A DNA stretch of 64,000 nucleotides from an uncultured Lentisphaeraceae bacterium (GTDB taxonomy: Bacteria > Verrucomicrobiota > Kiritimatiellia > RFP12 > DVOR01), in NCBI GenBank assembly GCA_949289005.1, contig CASEMQ010000053.1, positions 1 to 64,000 on the forward strand, written 5' to 3'. The notes beneath the pieces were generated by a model. The model made no database searches. It was not told where the DNA came from and saw only the letters and a program-made list of their open reading frames with translations. Shown here in pieces: positions 16,968-26,797 of this stretch. Each line of letters begins with the position of its first letter. Positions within the stretch are counted from its first letter, which is position 1. The position numbers and the translations under genes were made by a program.

Positions 16968-19900
16968 TTATTCCTCGTCGGCGTTGCGGCGTGCGGCCTC
17001 GGCCATTTGTCGGCGGACGCGGAGGTGTCTGGCCGTCTCGTCCCCCTCCCAGAGGTCGTCGAGGTCGTGGCCGGAGAGGTTGCGGACGGCCTTTTGGATG
17101 TCGCGATAGGGGGAGAGGGCGGACTTGGCGAAGTCGTCGATCTCCGAGGCGGCGTTTCGGAAGTCGAGGGTGCAGAGGTCTTTGGCGATGAGCGCGGGGG
17201 CGACGCCGAGGACGCCCTCGGCCTCGGCGCGTTTGGCCTCGGCGATTTCCTGCGCGTCTCGGGCGAGCTCGCGGGCGGCCCCGAAGCCGCCGGCGACGCC
17301 GTGCTCGAAGGCGTCCTTCTGCGCCTGCGTCCAGTGGAGGTCGTAGTGCCTGCGGAGGTGCTCGGCCTGCTGGAGGATGAGGTCGCGCTGGGAGATGCCC
17401 TCCTTGGAGCGCCTGCCCCAGCGTTCGGCCTTGGCGTTGTCGTTGAGGCGGTCGGCGATGGCGGCGGCGGTCCGGTCGTCGGCGTGGATGCCGAAGTCGG
17501 CGTAGGCGTCCTTGATGTCCTGGGTGGAGTAGCGTTTGCCGGAGCGGTCGGCCTCGGCCTGGAGGGCGAGCTCGACGATGGCGCCGGTGGCGACGTCGGC
17601 GACGGCGGGGCTGCGCCCGTAGTAGAGCGCGGCGGCCGCGCCCACGCGGCGCGCGCGCTCCACGCCGCCGATGGCCCGGCGCACATTCTCCTTGACTTCC
17701 TCCTCCCGGTTTGGCACAGTACCAATCGAAGGGTCGTCAGGGCCGTTGAAGGAATTAAGGGAGAGCGTAGTCTCCGCCAGCAACGGCATTCGGGCGACCC
17801 TTGTTTTGTCTACCCAGAGCATGAGCTGCGTATTGATGGCCCCGACGTATTTTGTTTCGCCAACGTCGTCCATCCCATATGCCGTTGTGAGCATGGTGTG
17901 GTCGCCGTTGGCGGAGAGGACGACGAGTGTGGAGGCTGCCGGCGCACCGTTTCTGTTCGGCGTCCTGATGTCAAGGATGAGCACCAAGTCCTTCCGTGGC
18001 CGCCCACTTCTTCCTTTGAGCGTCTTACCCTTGCCATCTTCCCGGAACCCGGCGATCGGCCGGGCCATTGCCTCAATCAGGTCGGCGAAGAGCTCGGGCG
18101 TGAAGGCGTGTTTCTTGGCCAGTTTGCGCAGGACGCGGCCGTTGGCCATGAGTGCCGTGGGCAGGCCGTATCGCGACGCCCAGTCGGGCAGGTCGGCGAC
18201 GTGGATAAGGCGCTTGGCGTCGATGCCCGTGCCGTTCCCCGGCCTGCGTTGCGCCTCGCGGAAGACGCCGATGCGCGCGGTGCGCGTGGTGGCCTCGATG
18301 GGCAACCTCCGCGCGCTCCCACCGATGGAGAAACGCGTTTGCGCGGCGGCGTCGCGGATTGCGCGGCGTCGGTCGCCCTCGGTGTAAGTTTTGTAGGGGA
18401 TGCCGCTTTCCGTGAGCGCGGTGCGAAGCTCGGCGCTGGCGTTTTGGGGGATGAGGGCCATCCGGATTTCGTCGATGCCGACGAGGCGCATGGGCTTCGC
18501 CTCGAAGTAAGTGCCTTCTTCCATCCCGCTCGCGTTGCGGATGTAGCGAAGGAGGGCGTTCAGGGCGCGCTCACCGGTGGCGTACCATTCGTTCTCGCGC
18601 GAGAAGAGGTCGCGAAGCTCGGCCTCGGTGTTGACGAGCGAGAGGTCGGCGGAGAGGTGGCGGAGGCTGTTTTCCGCGCTGACGCCCGGCTTGCGTATGG
18701 CACGTTTGAGGGCGTCGAAGCCGCGCTCCACGTTATAGGGGTGGACGATGACCTTGCGGGTTTCCTCGATGTCACGGAGGGCGAGCATGGCGGAGTCGTG
18801 GAATTGGGTCATCTCGTCGCCGAGCTCCGGGGAGAGGGACGAGAGTTCCTTGAGCGGGGCGAGGCGCATGAGGCGCGTGGCCTGCCGAGGGGTGAGGGCG
18901 CGCGTGGAGATTTTGAACTGCGCCTTCGCCCATCGCCAGAAATCTGGGACCCGCAGGAAGCCGTCTGGGTCTTCGCGTGCGAGGTCGCGCGCGATGTCGC
19001 GCGTCCCGTCGGGCGTTGGCGTTATATCGCCATCGCTGCCCTCAGCAAGATAAAGGGCGTAGAGCGCGTTGGGGACGTCGACGAGGCCGTTGTCCTCGAA
19101 GCTCTCGTTTGTGACATTGTAGACGCGCATGGCCTCGCGCAGGATCTCCTCGCGCGTCGTGGCCGTCCATTCCGGGCCGAGCGCACGGACGCGCCGGAGG
19201 ACGGCGTCGACGGAGGTCTGGGTCGGCCACCTGCGCGGATAGATGGGCGTGCCCGCGTCGCCGGGGAAGATGAAATTCTCGGGATTGGCCTGCGGGTCGA
19301 CGGCCTCTCTGCGGAAGAAGAGGAAGCACTCGCCGTATCCGAACGCGCGTGCCTTGCCCGCCTCTGTGACGGCGATGGAGGGTGCCACCAGCCCGCCCTG
19401 TCTGAGCGAGCGCAGAAGCGGTTCCTGCGAGAGCGCGTGGTAGGCCGTCAGTGGCACGCCCCTCGGTGCAACGCCGCCGATGGAGCGGCGAATGTCGGGG
19501 TCTGCAGGCGAAAATGCGCCGGTGTTGCCAGTGGCGGATTTGATGTTCGCGGCCCCGCCTCTGTCCGTAAGCACGACGTAGTCGTCTGTCAGCGAGCCAT
19601 CGCCCTCGACGACGTTACGGACGATGAGTCCGTCCCGGAAGAAGTCGATGGCGTCCTGCGCGAGGTAGTCCGTGCTTTCGCCTTCCGGGAGGTTGTCCCA
19701 GTCGTTTCCGTCCGCGTCGACGATGAGCGGTTTTCGGAGGTTGAGAAAGCAGGCGAGCGGTTCGAGGTCTGGCGAGCCGGCGTTTGCCGCCGCCTCCCGG
19801 TTCGAGGCGAACCAGGCCGTTCCGTAAGGCGCGGTGCTGTTCTTGACGTCGCCGATCCGGTCGTTGAAGATATTGAAGTGCCGCCATCGTCCGTGGTAGA

Positions 19901-20848
19901 CGACGAGAGGTTCGCCGTTCCCGTCCAGGACTTTGCTGGCGTTGGCCGGGTCGTTCTCCCAGTCCCCGAACCACGCCTTGAAGGCGGGCGTGCGCACGAG
20001 GAGCCACTGCTCGCGGGTGAGCCTGGTGGGTCTGCCGTTGGGCGCCCTCATCCAACTGTCGGTGCCCTCGTGGCGTTGGCGCGCCTTGTCCATCTCGGCG
20101 CGCGCCTCGGGCGTGAGCGCCGAGCCAATCTTGAGGCGGGGGTTGACATCCGCGCCGGGATATGCGACAGTGTCAGTGGATTCGCGGGTGTGGCGGTGCT
20201 GGTCGCTGGTCAGTCCGCCAATGGAAAGACGCGAATCTTCCAACTCCAGCACTTCGAGCGAGCAGATACGGTTTCCGTTCTGCTCGCTCTCCTTTATGGT
20301 GATGTAGGCCGATGCCTCCTTTTCTCCGAATGCAATCGGCGAGACGTATCGGCGGATAGCGACGATGTTGGGGTCGTCATCCTTGTCCGGGCGTTCTCGA
20401 TGAGTGTGGCGCTTTCGTACAATTCGCCGACACGTGCGACCGCTTGGTTGTGTTGAGACATGGAGAAGCCATTGGCTAGGCTTTTGTCCGTGGCTTTTCG
20501 TCCCAGCATCTTGTTGATTTGGTTGCCGCCGAACTTGGCCTCGCGTCCGTCGTCTTGGTTGACGAAGACCTTGCCGCGTTGTGCGTCGAGGATGGCCTTG
20601 GCTTCCCTGGCCGTCATGTATTCGTTGGGGATGGCGATTGGGGTGCGCGGGGCGTTTCCTCCCACGTTGAGGCGTCCTTGTGCGTCGAGGGTGTCGAGGT
20701 CGGCGAGGTTCTTGCGGAAGCGCTCCGCGCCCCAGCGTGCGGCCTGGGCGGTCTCGGCGTCGACGCGGTCGATTTCGCGCTCCTTCCATTTGGAGACGGC
20801 GTCGATGTCGCCCTTCACGGCGTCCCAGAAGGCGTCGACGGTTGGCTC
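16968..20848 (-). pseudogene. Polyvalent mobile-element protein (ART and MuF-C-like domains), frameshifted
   Basis: Multi-domain protein of the phage/ICE 'polyvalent' kind. The first part (EPTVDAFWDAVKGD... to ATLIENA, ~20848-20395) is in one frame. It then continues one base out of register from RPDKDDDPNIVAIRRYVSP to the stop at 16968, so an indel near 20390 breaks the gene. In order: an LPD3-like region across the break; an ADP-ribosyltransferase-like module (VVYHG ... ANIKSATGNTGAFSP, ~19900-19490); a module with AYHALSQEPLL and GGLVAPSIAV (~19460-18340); a MuF C-terminal-like nuclease module (YGLPTALMANGRVLRKLAKKH, ~18200-17780); and a charged helical tail. The modules are separated by RLSIGG, RRSIGG, RFSIGG and RRAIGG. 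The 5' end abuts a transposase remnant, so the true N-terminus is lost. Confidence 0.65.
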
Positions 20849-20849
20849 G

Positions 20850-21330
20850 GGGATGCGGCAAGGCGCTCGCGGCGTGCGCGCACGACGATGGGCACATCGC
20901 AGCGCATGGCTGCGTGGTAGATTTCCAGTGCGTCCATACCGCGATCCATGACGCACATAACCTGTTTCCCGGTGCGGCGCTTCAGTTCGCCCACGCGTTC
21001 GAGCGCTTGGATGGTGCATTACGTGGGTGTCAGGCGTGTTTCGTGCAACCGGCAGGAGACGGGGAAGCCTTCGCGCGAGCCCGGCGTGAGCAGGAAGATG
21101 GTCGTTGCCGTGTCCCCCATGCTTGCCACGTGGCGTGAACCGTCCCAAGACGGGAAATAATCCGAGCCTTCCTCCGTCCCGTAAAGGTGGTCGAGATCCG
21201 TGTGGTCGATTGCGCTTGTCGCGCCGTCGGCCATTCGGTCACATGCCTCCCGCAGGCAAAAATCATCGATGGCGTCATCATAGCACGCCCAATCCAATTG
21301 GCGGCGCAACCGCCTGTCCGCGCTGTCCGC
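20850..21330 (-). pseudogene. DDE-transposase-like remnant with in-frame stop
   Basis: One minus-strand frame reads SAIDHTDLDHLYGTEEGSD ... TIFLLTPGSREGFPVSCRL, hits a TAA near 21019, and continues in the same frame as IQALERVGELKRRTGKQVMC, VMDRGMDALEIYHAA and IVVRARRERL. The V-x-D-R-G/E-x-D-x-x-E-I and VVRAR segments resemble the catalytic region of IS4-superfamily transposases. Both ends are eroded. The exact family is uncertain. Confidence 0.4.
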
Positions 21331-21546
21331 ACACTCCGAACCCCGCCGGGCCACGCGCGCCAATGCACACACCTGGGGCCGCGAGATTCCGCACACCTGC
21401 AAGAAGTCGCAAGCCTTTTTTCTGAGGCAACGACCACGCTCTACCCTGCTCCACGATTGCCTTTCCAAAAAATGTCCGTCCCGGTCGGACAAAAAAATGT
21501 CCGACACCCTGGTGGAAGCGGCGGCCTCGCGCGGGGCGGGGCTTTT
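21331..21546. other. Intergenic region with short repeats near the element edge
   Basis: Contains the repeat AAAAAATGTCCG twice (21467-21478 and 21492-21503). TGTCCG/CGGACA (21473-21491) can form a hairpin followed on the minus strand by a T run. No gene is seen. Confidence 0.4.
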
Positions 21547-21555
21547 TGGTATGCT
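21547..21555 (+). promoter_or_regulatory. Extended -10 promoter for the isomerase-rsmA operon
   Basis: TGGTATGCT has the TGn-TAnnnT form seen before several genes in this window. It lies 21 bp before the ATG at 21577, with the AAAGGAA ribosome-binding site in between. No good -35 box is visible. Confidence 0.4.
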
Positions 21556-21576
21556 TGTGGCAAAAGGAATGGACGT

Positions 21577-22524
21577 ATGCGAGTGAGAGCGGGATTGTTG
21601 GCGGCGATGGCCGCGTTGGCGTTCGGGTTGCGGGCGGAGCCGTCGTTTTACGATGGCGTGGCGGCGTACGTGAACGACAAGGTGATCACGGTGGACACGG
21701 TGATGCGGGAGCTGCACGCGAACTTCAATCTGTCGCGTCTGCCACAGGATGAGGTGGCCGCGCGGATGCGGGAGTATTTCCCGGTGATGCGCGATTTGCT
21801 GATTGACCGCATCCTGATTTTGGGTGCGTACGAGGCGTCCGGGGCGCAGCTGCCGAACACGGTGGTGAACCGGCGGGTGCAGGAGATTCTGGCGGATCGT
21901 TTCGGCGGGGACGAGGCAAGGTTGCGCGAGGCGTTGCTGTCCGCGGGGATGACGCGGGACCAATGGGTGAAGGAGGTGCGAGAGGATTTGATTTTGATGG
22001 CGATGCGCCAACTGCAGGTGGAGCGCAAGGTGACGGTGTCGCCCAAGAAGGTACGCGCCTATTACGCCGCCCATGCGAAGGACTTCGCGGAGGAAGCAGG
22101 GGTGCACGTGCGCCTGATCATGATTGACCCGGCTGGGGGCGCGAAGGCCGCGGAGGCGGCATTGGCGGAGCTGAAGGCGGGCAAGCCTTTCGAGGAGGTG
22201 GCGAAAGCCCATTCCAAGGAGTCGCACGCCGCGCAGGGGGGCGACTGGGGGTTCGTGGATCCCAAGGCGAACTTCGCGCCGCAGGTGGTGGAGGCGTTGG
22301 AGAAGCTGAAGGACGGGGAGCGCTCGGATATCCTGGAGGTGGGCGGCTGGCGGGCCATCGTGCAACGGGTGGCGACGCGCCGGGGGCGGGTGCCGCCGTT
22401 GGGCGAGGTGTGGGACAAGGTGGAGGCGGCCGTGCGCCGCGAGCAGGGGCAGGCGCGTTACAAGGCGTGGGTCGAGGGGCTGCGTAAGCAGGCCTATGTG
22501 CGGTTGGTGGACATCACACTCTGA
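21577..22524 (+). CDS. Periplasmic peptidyl-prolyl isomerase, PpiC/SurA-like
   Basis: A 315-residue exported parvulin-type folding factor. The ATG at 21577 follows AAAGGAA and starts a Sec signal (MRVRAGLLAAMAALAFGLRA). Residues ~20-170 are a SurA-like N-terminal helical region (VAAYVNDKVITVDTVMREL). Residues ~180-280 form a rotamase domain with LKAGKPFEEVAKAHSKES, GGDWGFVDP and DGERSDILEVGGW. The layout suggests a chaperone for outer-membrane proteins. Its stop overlaps the first base of rsmA, as surA-ksgA neighbours often do in Gram-negatives. Confidence 0.85.
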   Translation: MRVRAGLLAAMAALAFGLRAEPSFYDGVAAYVNDKVITVDTVMRELHANFNLSRLPQDEVAARMREYFPVMRDLLIDRILILGAYEASGAQLPNTVVNRRVQEILADRFGGDEARLREALLSAGMTRDQWVKEVREDLILMAMRQLQVERKVTVSPKKVRAYYAAHAKDFAEEAGVHVRLIMIDPAGGAKAAEAALAELKAGKPFEEVAKAHSKESHAAQGGDWGFVDPKANFAPQVVEALEKLKDGERSDILEVGGWRAIVQRVATRRGRVPPLGEVWDKVEAAVRREQGQARYKAWVEGLRKQAYVRLVDITL

Positions 22525-23375
22525 TGAATCGGACGGCGCTTGGCGAGGTGCGGGCTTGGTGCCTGGCACGTGGGTTCCACCCCAACAAGACGTTGGGGCA
22601 GAACTTTCTTGTGGACCGCAACATCCTCGATGCCATCGTGGCCGAGACCGGGGTGGGCGCGGGCGGGCGCGTGTTGGAGGTGGGGCCTGGGCTGGGCGTG
22701 CTCACCGAGGCGCTCCTGCGGCGCGGGGCGCGGGTGACGGCCATCGAGAAGGATCCCGCGCTCGCCGCGTGGCTGCGCGAGAGTCTCTGCGCGGCCTTCC
22801 CCGAGACGCTGACGTTGATTGAGGGAGACGCGCTGAAGGCCGATTGGCCCGCATTGCTGGCCGGCGGCTTCGATGCCTTCGCCTCGAACCTGCCCTATTC
22901 GGTGGGGACGCGGATTTTGATGGATTTGCTGGCGGAGCCCGCCGCGCCGCCGCGGCTGACGTTGCTGTTGCAGCGCGAGGTGGCCGACCGCCTCGCCGCG
23001 CCGCCCGGATCGCCCGGGCGCGGAACGGCATCGGTCTGGACGCAAATGGGGCACGACGTGCGCGTGGCACGTCCGGTGGGGCCGGGGTGCTTTTGGCCGC
23101 CGCCCGAGGTCACGAGCGCCATCGTCACGCTCACGCGGCACGGACGCTGCGGGCTCCCGCCCGTGGGGCAGGCCGCGCTCCGCGCCTTGGCCAAGTATCT
23201 TTTCACCCAGCGCCGCAAACAGCTTGGCACGGTGTTGCGGCGGGCGCCCGCGCCCTTCGCGGGTATCGACCCGGCTCGCGCGGGCATCGACCCCACACGC
23301 CGCGCCGAGACGCTCACGCTTCCCGAATGGGAGGCCTTGGCCGCGCAGGCCCTTGCGCAGGAGGCAACGCCATGA
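22524..23375 (+). CDS. rsmA: 16S rRNA dimethyladenosine transferase
   Basis: A 283-residue SAM-dependent enzyme that dimethylates two adjacent adenines near the 3' end of 16S rRNA during small-subunit maturation. Family signatures are present: NKTLGQNFLVDRNILDAI at the N-terminus, the SAM motif VLEVGPGLGVLTEALL (~52-67), TAIEKD, and the catalytic NLPYSVGT (~119-126). The C-terminal part has the usual LAKYLFTQRRKQLGTVLR. Its ATG overlaps the preceding stop and its TGA overlaps the nudC ATG, indicating a translationally coupled operon. Confidence 0.93.
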   Translation: MNRTALGEVRAWCLARGFHPNKTLGQNFLVDRNILDAIVAETGVGAGGRVLEVGPGLGVLTEALLRRGARVTAIEKDPALAAWLRESLCAAFPETLTLIEGDALKADWPALLAGGFDAFASNLPYSVGTRILMDLLAEPAAPPRLTLLLQREVADRLAAPPGSPGRGTASVWTQMGHDVRVARPVGPGCFWPPPEVTSAIVTLTRHGRCGLPPVGQAALRALAKYLFTQRRKQLGTVLRRAPAPFAGIDPARAGIDPTRRAETLTLPEWEALAAQALAQEATP

Positions 23376-24139
23376 TTCAGGACATCGCCGAACCTTTGAC
23401 CCTCTTCCCGGACGTCTCGCCGACGCCGGGCGACCGTATCCTGTCCGTGCGCCGCGACGGCGTGGCCTTGGCGCCGTGGACGCCGGTGTGCGTGGCCGCC
23501 GTGCCGCTGGTGCGCGTGGGTGCGCAAACGTTTTTCCTGGGGGGCGCGCCCGGGATGGCCTTTGGCTCCACGCAGGCGTTGCGGGCGTTGCCAACCGCGA
23601 CCGACCGCTTCGGGGCCTTCTGCGCGCTCCATGTGGCCAATTGGTTGCTGGCGCACCGCCATTGCGGGCGTTGCGCCGCGCCGCTCGCGCGCCACGGCGA
23701 GTGCCTGCGGTGCCCGGAGTGCGGCGAGGAATACTATCCCTCCATCGCGCCCGCCGTCATCGTCGGCCTCACCCATCGCGGCCGGCTCCTGGTCACGCGC
23801 TACGCCAACCGCCCCTACAAGGGCCCCGCGCTCGTAGCCGGCTATTGCGAGGTGGGCGAGACCGCCGAGGCGACCTGCCGCCGCGAGGCGCGCGAGGAAA
23901 CCGGCCTCGAAGTCGTCTCCACGCGCTATTTCGCCTCGCAACCTTGGGGGTTGAGCGGGTCGCTCCTGCTTGGTTTCTTTGCCGAGGTGGCCGACCCGGC
24001 CTTTTCCTTGGCCGATGGCGAATTGGGCGAGGCCGCATGGTTGGCGCCCGACGAATTGCCGCCGCCCCCCGACGCCGCCGGCGCGCTCTCCCTCACCGCC
24101 GCCATGATCGATGCCTACGCGAAAGGATCCGTCCGATGA
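23372..24139 (+). CDS. nudC: NADH pyrophosphatase (Nudix), NudC type
   Basis: A 255-residue NudC-like hydrolase acting on NAD(H) and possibly NAD-capped RNA. A four-cysteine zinc site (CGRC ... CLRCPECGEEYYP, ~107-128) precedes the Nudix box GYCEVGETAEATCRREAREE (~159-178). SQPWGLSGSLLLGF downstream corresponds to the NudC SQPWPFPxS signature, with PF replaced by GL. It is joined by ATGA overlaps to rsmA and murF. Confidence 0.9.
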   Translation: MIQDIAEPLTLFPDVSPTPGDRILSVRRDGVALAPWTPVCVAAVPLVRVGAQTFFLGGAPGMAFGSTQALRALPTATDRFGAFCALHVANWLLAHRHCGRCAAPLARHGECLRCPECGEEYYPSIAPAVIVGLTHRGRLLVTRYANRPYKGPALVAGYCEVGETAEATCRREAREETGLEVVSTRYFASQPWGLSGSLLLGFFAEVADPAFSLADGELGEAAWLAPDELPPPPDAAGALSLTAAMIDAYAKGSVR

Positions 24140-25497
24140 AGCCCGAACAAATCGCCCGCTGGGCCTGCGGCACGTGGACGGTGCCGCCAACCTTTCCCAT
24201 CACCGCCGTCACGCAGGACAGCCGAGCCGTCCGCGTGGGGGCCCTTTACGTGGCCTTGCACGGGGTCAACCATGATGGGCACGACTTCGTGGCAGCCGCC
24301 TTCCGCGCGGGCGCCACAGCGGCCTTGGTGCGCACCGATTGGGTCGCGCCCGCGGAGGTCGCCGGTCTGCCGCTCCTGCGCGTAGGAGACCCCGCGACGG
24401 CGCTCGTGGCGTTGGCCAAAGGTTATCGCGAGGCGTTGCGCGGCCGCGTCATGGGCATCACCGGCAGCGCCGGAAAGACCACGCTCAAGGAACTTGCCGC
24501 CGCCATGCTCTCGGGCGCGGGGACAACCGCCTCGACGCCGGGCAACCACAACAACGCGGTCGGCCTGCCGCTCTCCCTGCTGGCCGTGCCCGAGGAAGCC
24601 CGCTTCGCCGTCATCGAGGCCGGCATCAGCCACCCCGGCGACATGGACCCGCTGGCCGACGCGCTCCGCCCCGACGCCGCGGCCATCTCGTGCATCGGCC
24701 CGGCGCATATCGCCAACTTCGGCACCGTGGCGGCCATCGCCGCCGAGAAGGCCAAACTCCTGGCCGCCGTGCGCCCCAAGGGCTTCGCGGTATTGCCCAA
24801 GGGCGTCGCGTGCGAGGGCATTCTCCGCGAGGCATGTCGATGCCGCGTGGTGACGGCCGCATTGGGCGATGCCGCCGCCGACTATGTGGGCGAGCCGCTC
24901 GCCAAGGGCGTCGTGCGCGTCCGCCACGCCAACGAGCCCGCCGTGTTGTTGGAAACGGGGCTCTGTGGCGAGCACAACGCCTCGAACGCGCTCATCGCCT
25001 ATGCCCTGGCCCGCGAGGCCGGCGCCACGCCCGCGCAGATTTTGGCGGGGCTGGCCACCTTCAAGGCCCCGCCCATGCGCTGGGAGACCGTCGAGGCCGG
25101 TGCCTGCCGCGTCGTCAACGATGCCTACAACGCCAACCCGCTCTCCATGCGCGCGGCGCTCGAAACCTTTGCGGGGATGGCTGTCCCCGCCGGCAAGGCC
25201 GTCTGCGTGGGCGACATGCTGGAGCTGGGCGACGCCTCCGATGCGCAGCACCGCGCCGTCGGCGAGGCATCGGGCAACGGCCCGTGGCGGTTGTTGGCCG
25301 GCGTCGGCACCGCCGCGCGCGCCCTGCTGGAAGGCGCCGTCGCGGCGGGGTATCCGGCGTCGCAGACGGTTTGGTTCGCCACGGTGGATGAGGCTGCCGA
25401 GGCGTTGCCGCTCCTCTTGCGCCCGGGCGAGACGTTGTTACTGAAGGGGTCGCGCGGCATGCGTCTGGAGCGGGTGCTCGAGGCCCTGCGCCGCTGA
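24136..25497 (+). CDS. murF: UDP-MurNAc-tripeptide-D-alanyl-D-alanine ligase
   Basis: A 453-residue Mur ligase adding D-Ala-D-Ala to the peptidoglycan precursor in the cytoplasm. VTQDSRAV and LYVALHGVNHDGHDF mark the N-terminal UDP-binding domain. GITGSAGKTTLKELAA (~108-123) is the ATP loop and TPGNHNNAVGLPLSLL follows it. The NDAYNANPLSMRAALETF segment (~330) is the C-terminal-domain signature. Its presence supports a peptidoglycan wall. The start overlaps the nudC stop (ATGA). Confidence 0.93.
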   Translation: MKPEQIARWACGTWTVPPTFPITAVTQDSRAVRVGALYVALHGVNHDGHDFVAAAFRAGATAALVRTDWVAPAEVAGLPLLRVGDPATALVALAKGYREALRGRVMGITGSAGKTTLKELAAAMLSGAGTTASTPGNHNNAVGLPLSLLAVPEEARFAVIEAGISHPGDMDPLADALRPDAAAISCIGPAHIANFGTVAAIAAEKAKLLAAVRPKGFAVLPKGVACEGILREACRCRVVTAALGDAAADYVGEPLAKGVVRVRHANEPAVLLETGLCGEHNASNALIAYALAREAGATPAQILAGLATFKAPPMRWETVEAGACRVVNDAYNANPLSMRAALETFAGMAVPAGKAVCVGDMLELGDASDAQHRAVGEASGNGPWRLLAGVGTAARALLEGAVAAGYPASQTVWFATVDEAAEALPLLLRPGETLLLKGSRGMRLERVLEALRR

Positions 25498-25504
25498 GGC
25501 CGCC

Positions 25505-26770
25505 GTGTCGCAGACGCGCCGTTTCTGGGTCTGCCTGTTGTTGGTCTTTGGCGCCATGCGCTTGGCCGACGCGCTCAACGCGGTCACCGGGCTCTGGGTG
25601 GTGCCGAGCCGCCTCCCCGCGCAGACGTTGGGCGCGCTCCTGCCGCTGACGCAGTTCGGCGCGGTGCTGGCGCTCCCCGTCAGCGTGCTCACCACCGTCT
25701 TCGCCCGGCACCTCGGCGCCTACGCCGCTGCCGGGGACGCCGCCCGCGTCCGCGCGCTCTTGCGCGGCACGCTCGCCGCCACGGGGCTGGCGTTGGCGGC
25801 GGCGCTGGCGGTGGCGACCACATGCCTGCCATGGCTCTGCGACGCGCTCCGTGTCGCCCACTCGCCCGCGGGCTACCTGGCCGTGGCCTATGGGCTGATC
25901 GCAGCCTTTCTGCCGATGGTCACCGCCGCCGCGCAGGCGCTCGAACGCTTCGGGGCGTTGGCCGCCGGGTCGCTTCTGGCCGCGCCGATGCGCCTGGGCG
26001 TGATGTTCATGGCGTTGCCGTTGTTGGGGCTGACGGGCTACTTCATCGGGCAGCTCACCCCGGTGTTGGTCACCGCGGGCGTCACGCTCTGGGCCTTGCG
26101 GCGGCTCCTGGCGCGCGGCGCGGGCGCGGCGCTCCCCGCAAGCGCCGTCTGGCGCGAGGCCTGGCGCCCGATGGCCCGTTACGCCGGCAAGGTCGCCCTG
26201 GGCATCGTCGCCGCCTCGTTGCAGACCTTCGTCGCCACGCTCGTCATCCGCACGCGCCTGGCCGACGATGCCTCGGCGGGCTACTATATCCTCTCGCGTT
26301 TCGCCGAGATTGCCACCTACTGCGGCTCCACCGTGGCGATGGTGCTCTTCCCCTATGCCGTGGCCGCGCAGACGCGCGGGGAAGGCTCCGCCACGTTGCG
26401 CGACGGCGCGCTCGCGGCCATTCTCGGCGGCGGGCTCCTGCTCGCCGGCGCGCTCTGGGTCTGCCTGCCGTGGTTCTTTCCCTTCATCCCCGGCTACGCG
26501 CCCTACGTCGGCATCGCGCCCCTCGCGGCCTACCTCACCGTGACCACCACCCTCAACGTCGCCTGCGCCGGCCACTTCGCCCATCAACAGGCTCGCAACG
26601 ACTTTCGCTACCTGCGCTATATGCTCCCCTGCGCCGCCCTTGCCTGCCTGGCGCTGACACTCTGCCCCATTCGTACGCTTCCGGCAATCCTCCACCTCCT
26701 CTTCGCCTGCGCCCTCCTCCAAGCCCTCTGCGTCGCCGTGGATCTCTGGCGTTCCCACGGCAGGGCGTGA
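25505..26770 (+). CDS. Polytopic membrane protein, oligosaccharide/lipid flippase-like
   Basis: A 421-residue protein with about 12 hydrophobic segments and few charged residues, starting at a GTG 7 bp after the murF stop. Size and topology resemble the MOP/polysaccharide-flippase superfamily (Wzx/MurJ-like). Linkage to murF suggests an envelope-precursor role, but it is shorter than typical MurJ and lacks a motif that would assign a substrate. Confidence 0.55.
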   Translation: MSQTRRFWVCLLLVFGAMRLADALNAVTGLWVVPSRLPAQTLGALLPLTQFGAVLALPVSVLTTVFARHLGAYAAAGDAARVRALLRGTLAATGLALAAALAVATTCLPWLCDALRVAHSPAGYLAVAYGLIAAFLPMVTAAAQALERFGALAAGSLLAAPMRLGVMFMALPLLGLTGYFIGQLTPVLVTAGVTLWALRRLLARGAGAALPASAVWREAWRPMARYAGKVALGIVAASLQTFVATLVIRTRLADDASAGYYILSRFAEIATYCGSTVAMVLFPYAVAAQTRGEGSATLRDGALAAILGGGLLLAGALWVCLPWFFPFIPGYAPYVGIAPLAAYLTVTTTLNVACAGHFAHQQARNDFRYLRYMLPCAALACLALTLCPIRTLPAILHLLFACALLQALCVAVDLWRSHGRA

Positions 26771-26797
26771 GCGTCGGAGGCTTGCCGCCAAGGCTGC

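Noticed and set aside
16948..17700. Further plus-strand genes opposite the polyvalent protein (a 1,175-codon frame)
   Set aside because: The frame is a GC-driven mirror of the minus-strand protein, which carries all recognisable motifs.
20294..21148. A complete 284-residue gene on the minus strand
   Set aside because: Only its last ~185 codons look like real protein, and they continue in another frame past ~20390. The upstream part is a transposase remnant read in the wrong frame.
23224..24135. A long N-terminal extension of MurF
   Set aside because: It overlaps rsmA and nudC in another frame and lacks conservation. The ATG at 24136 is coupled to the nudC stop.
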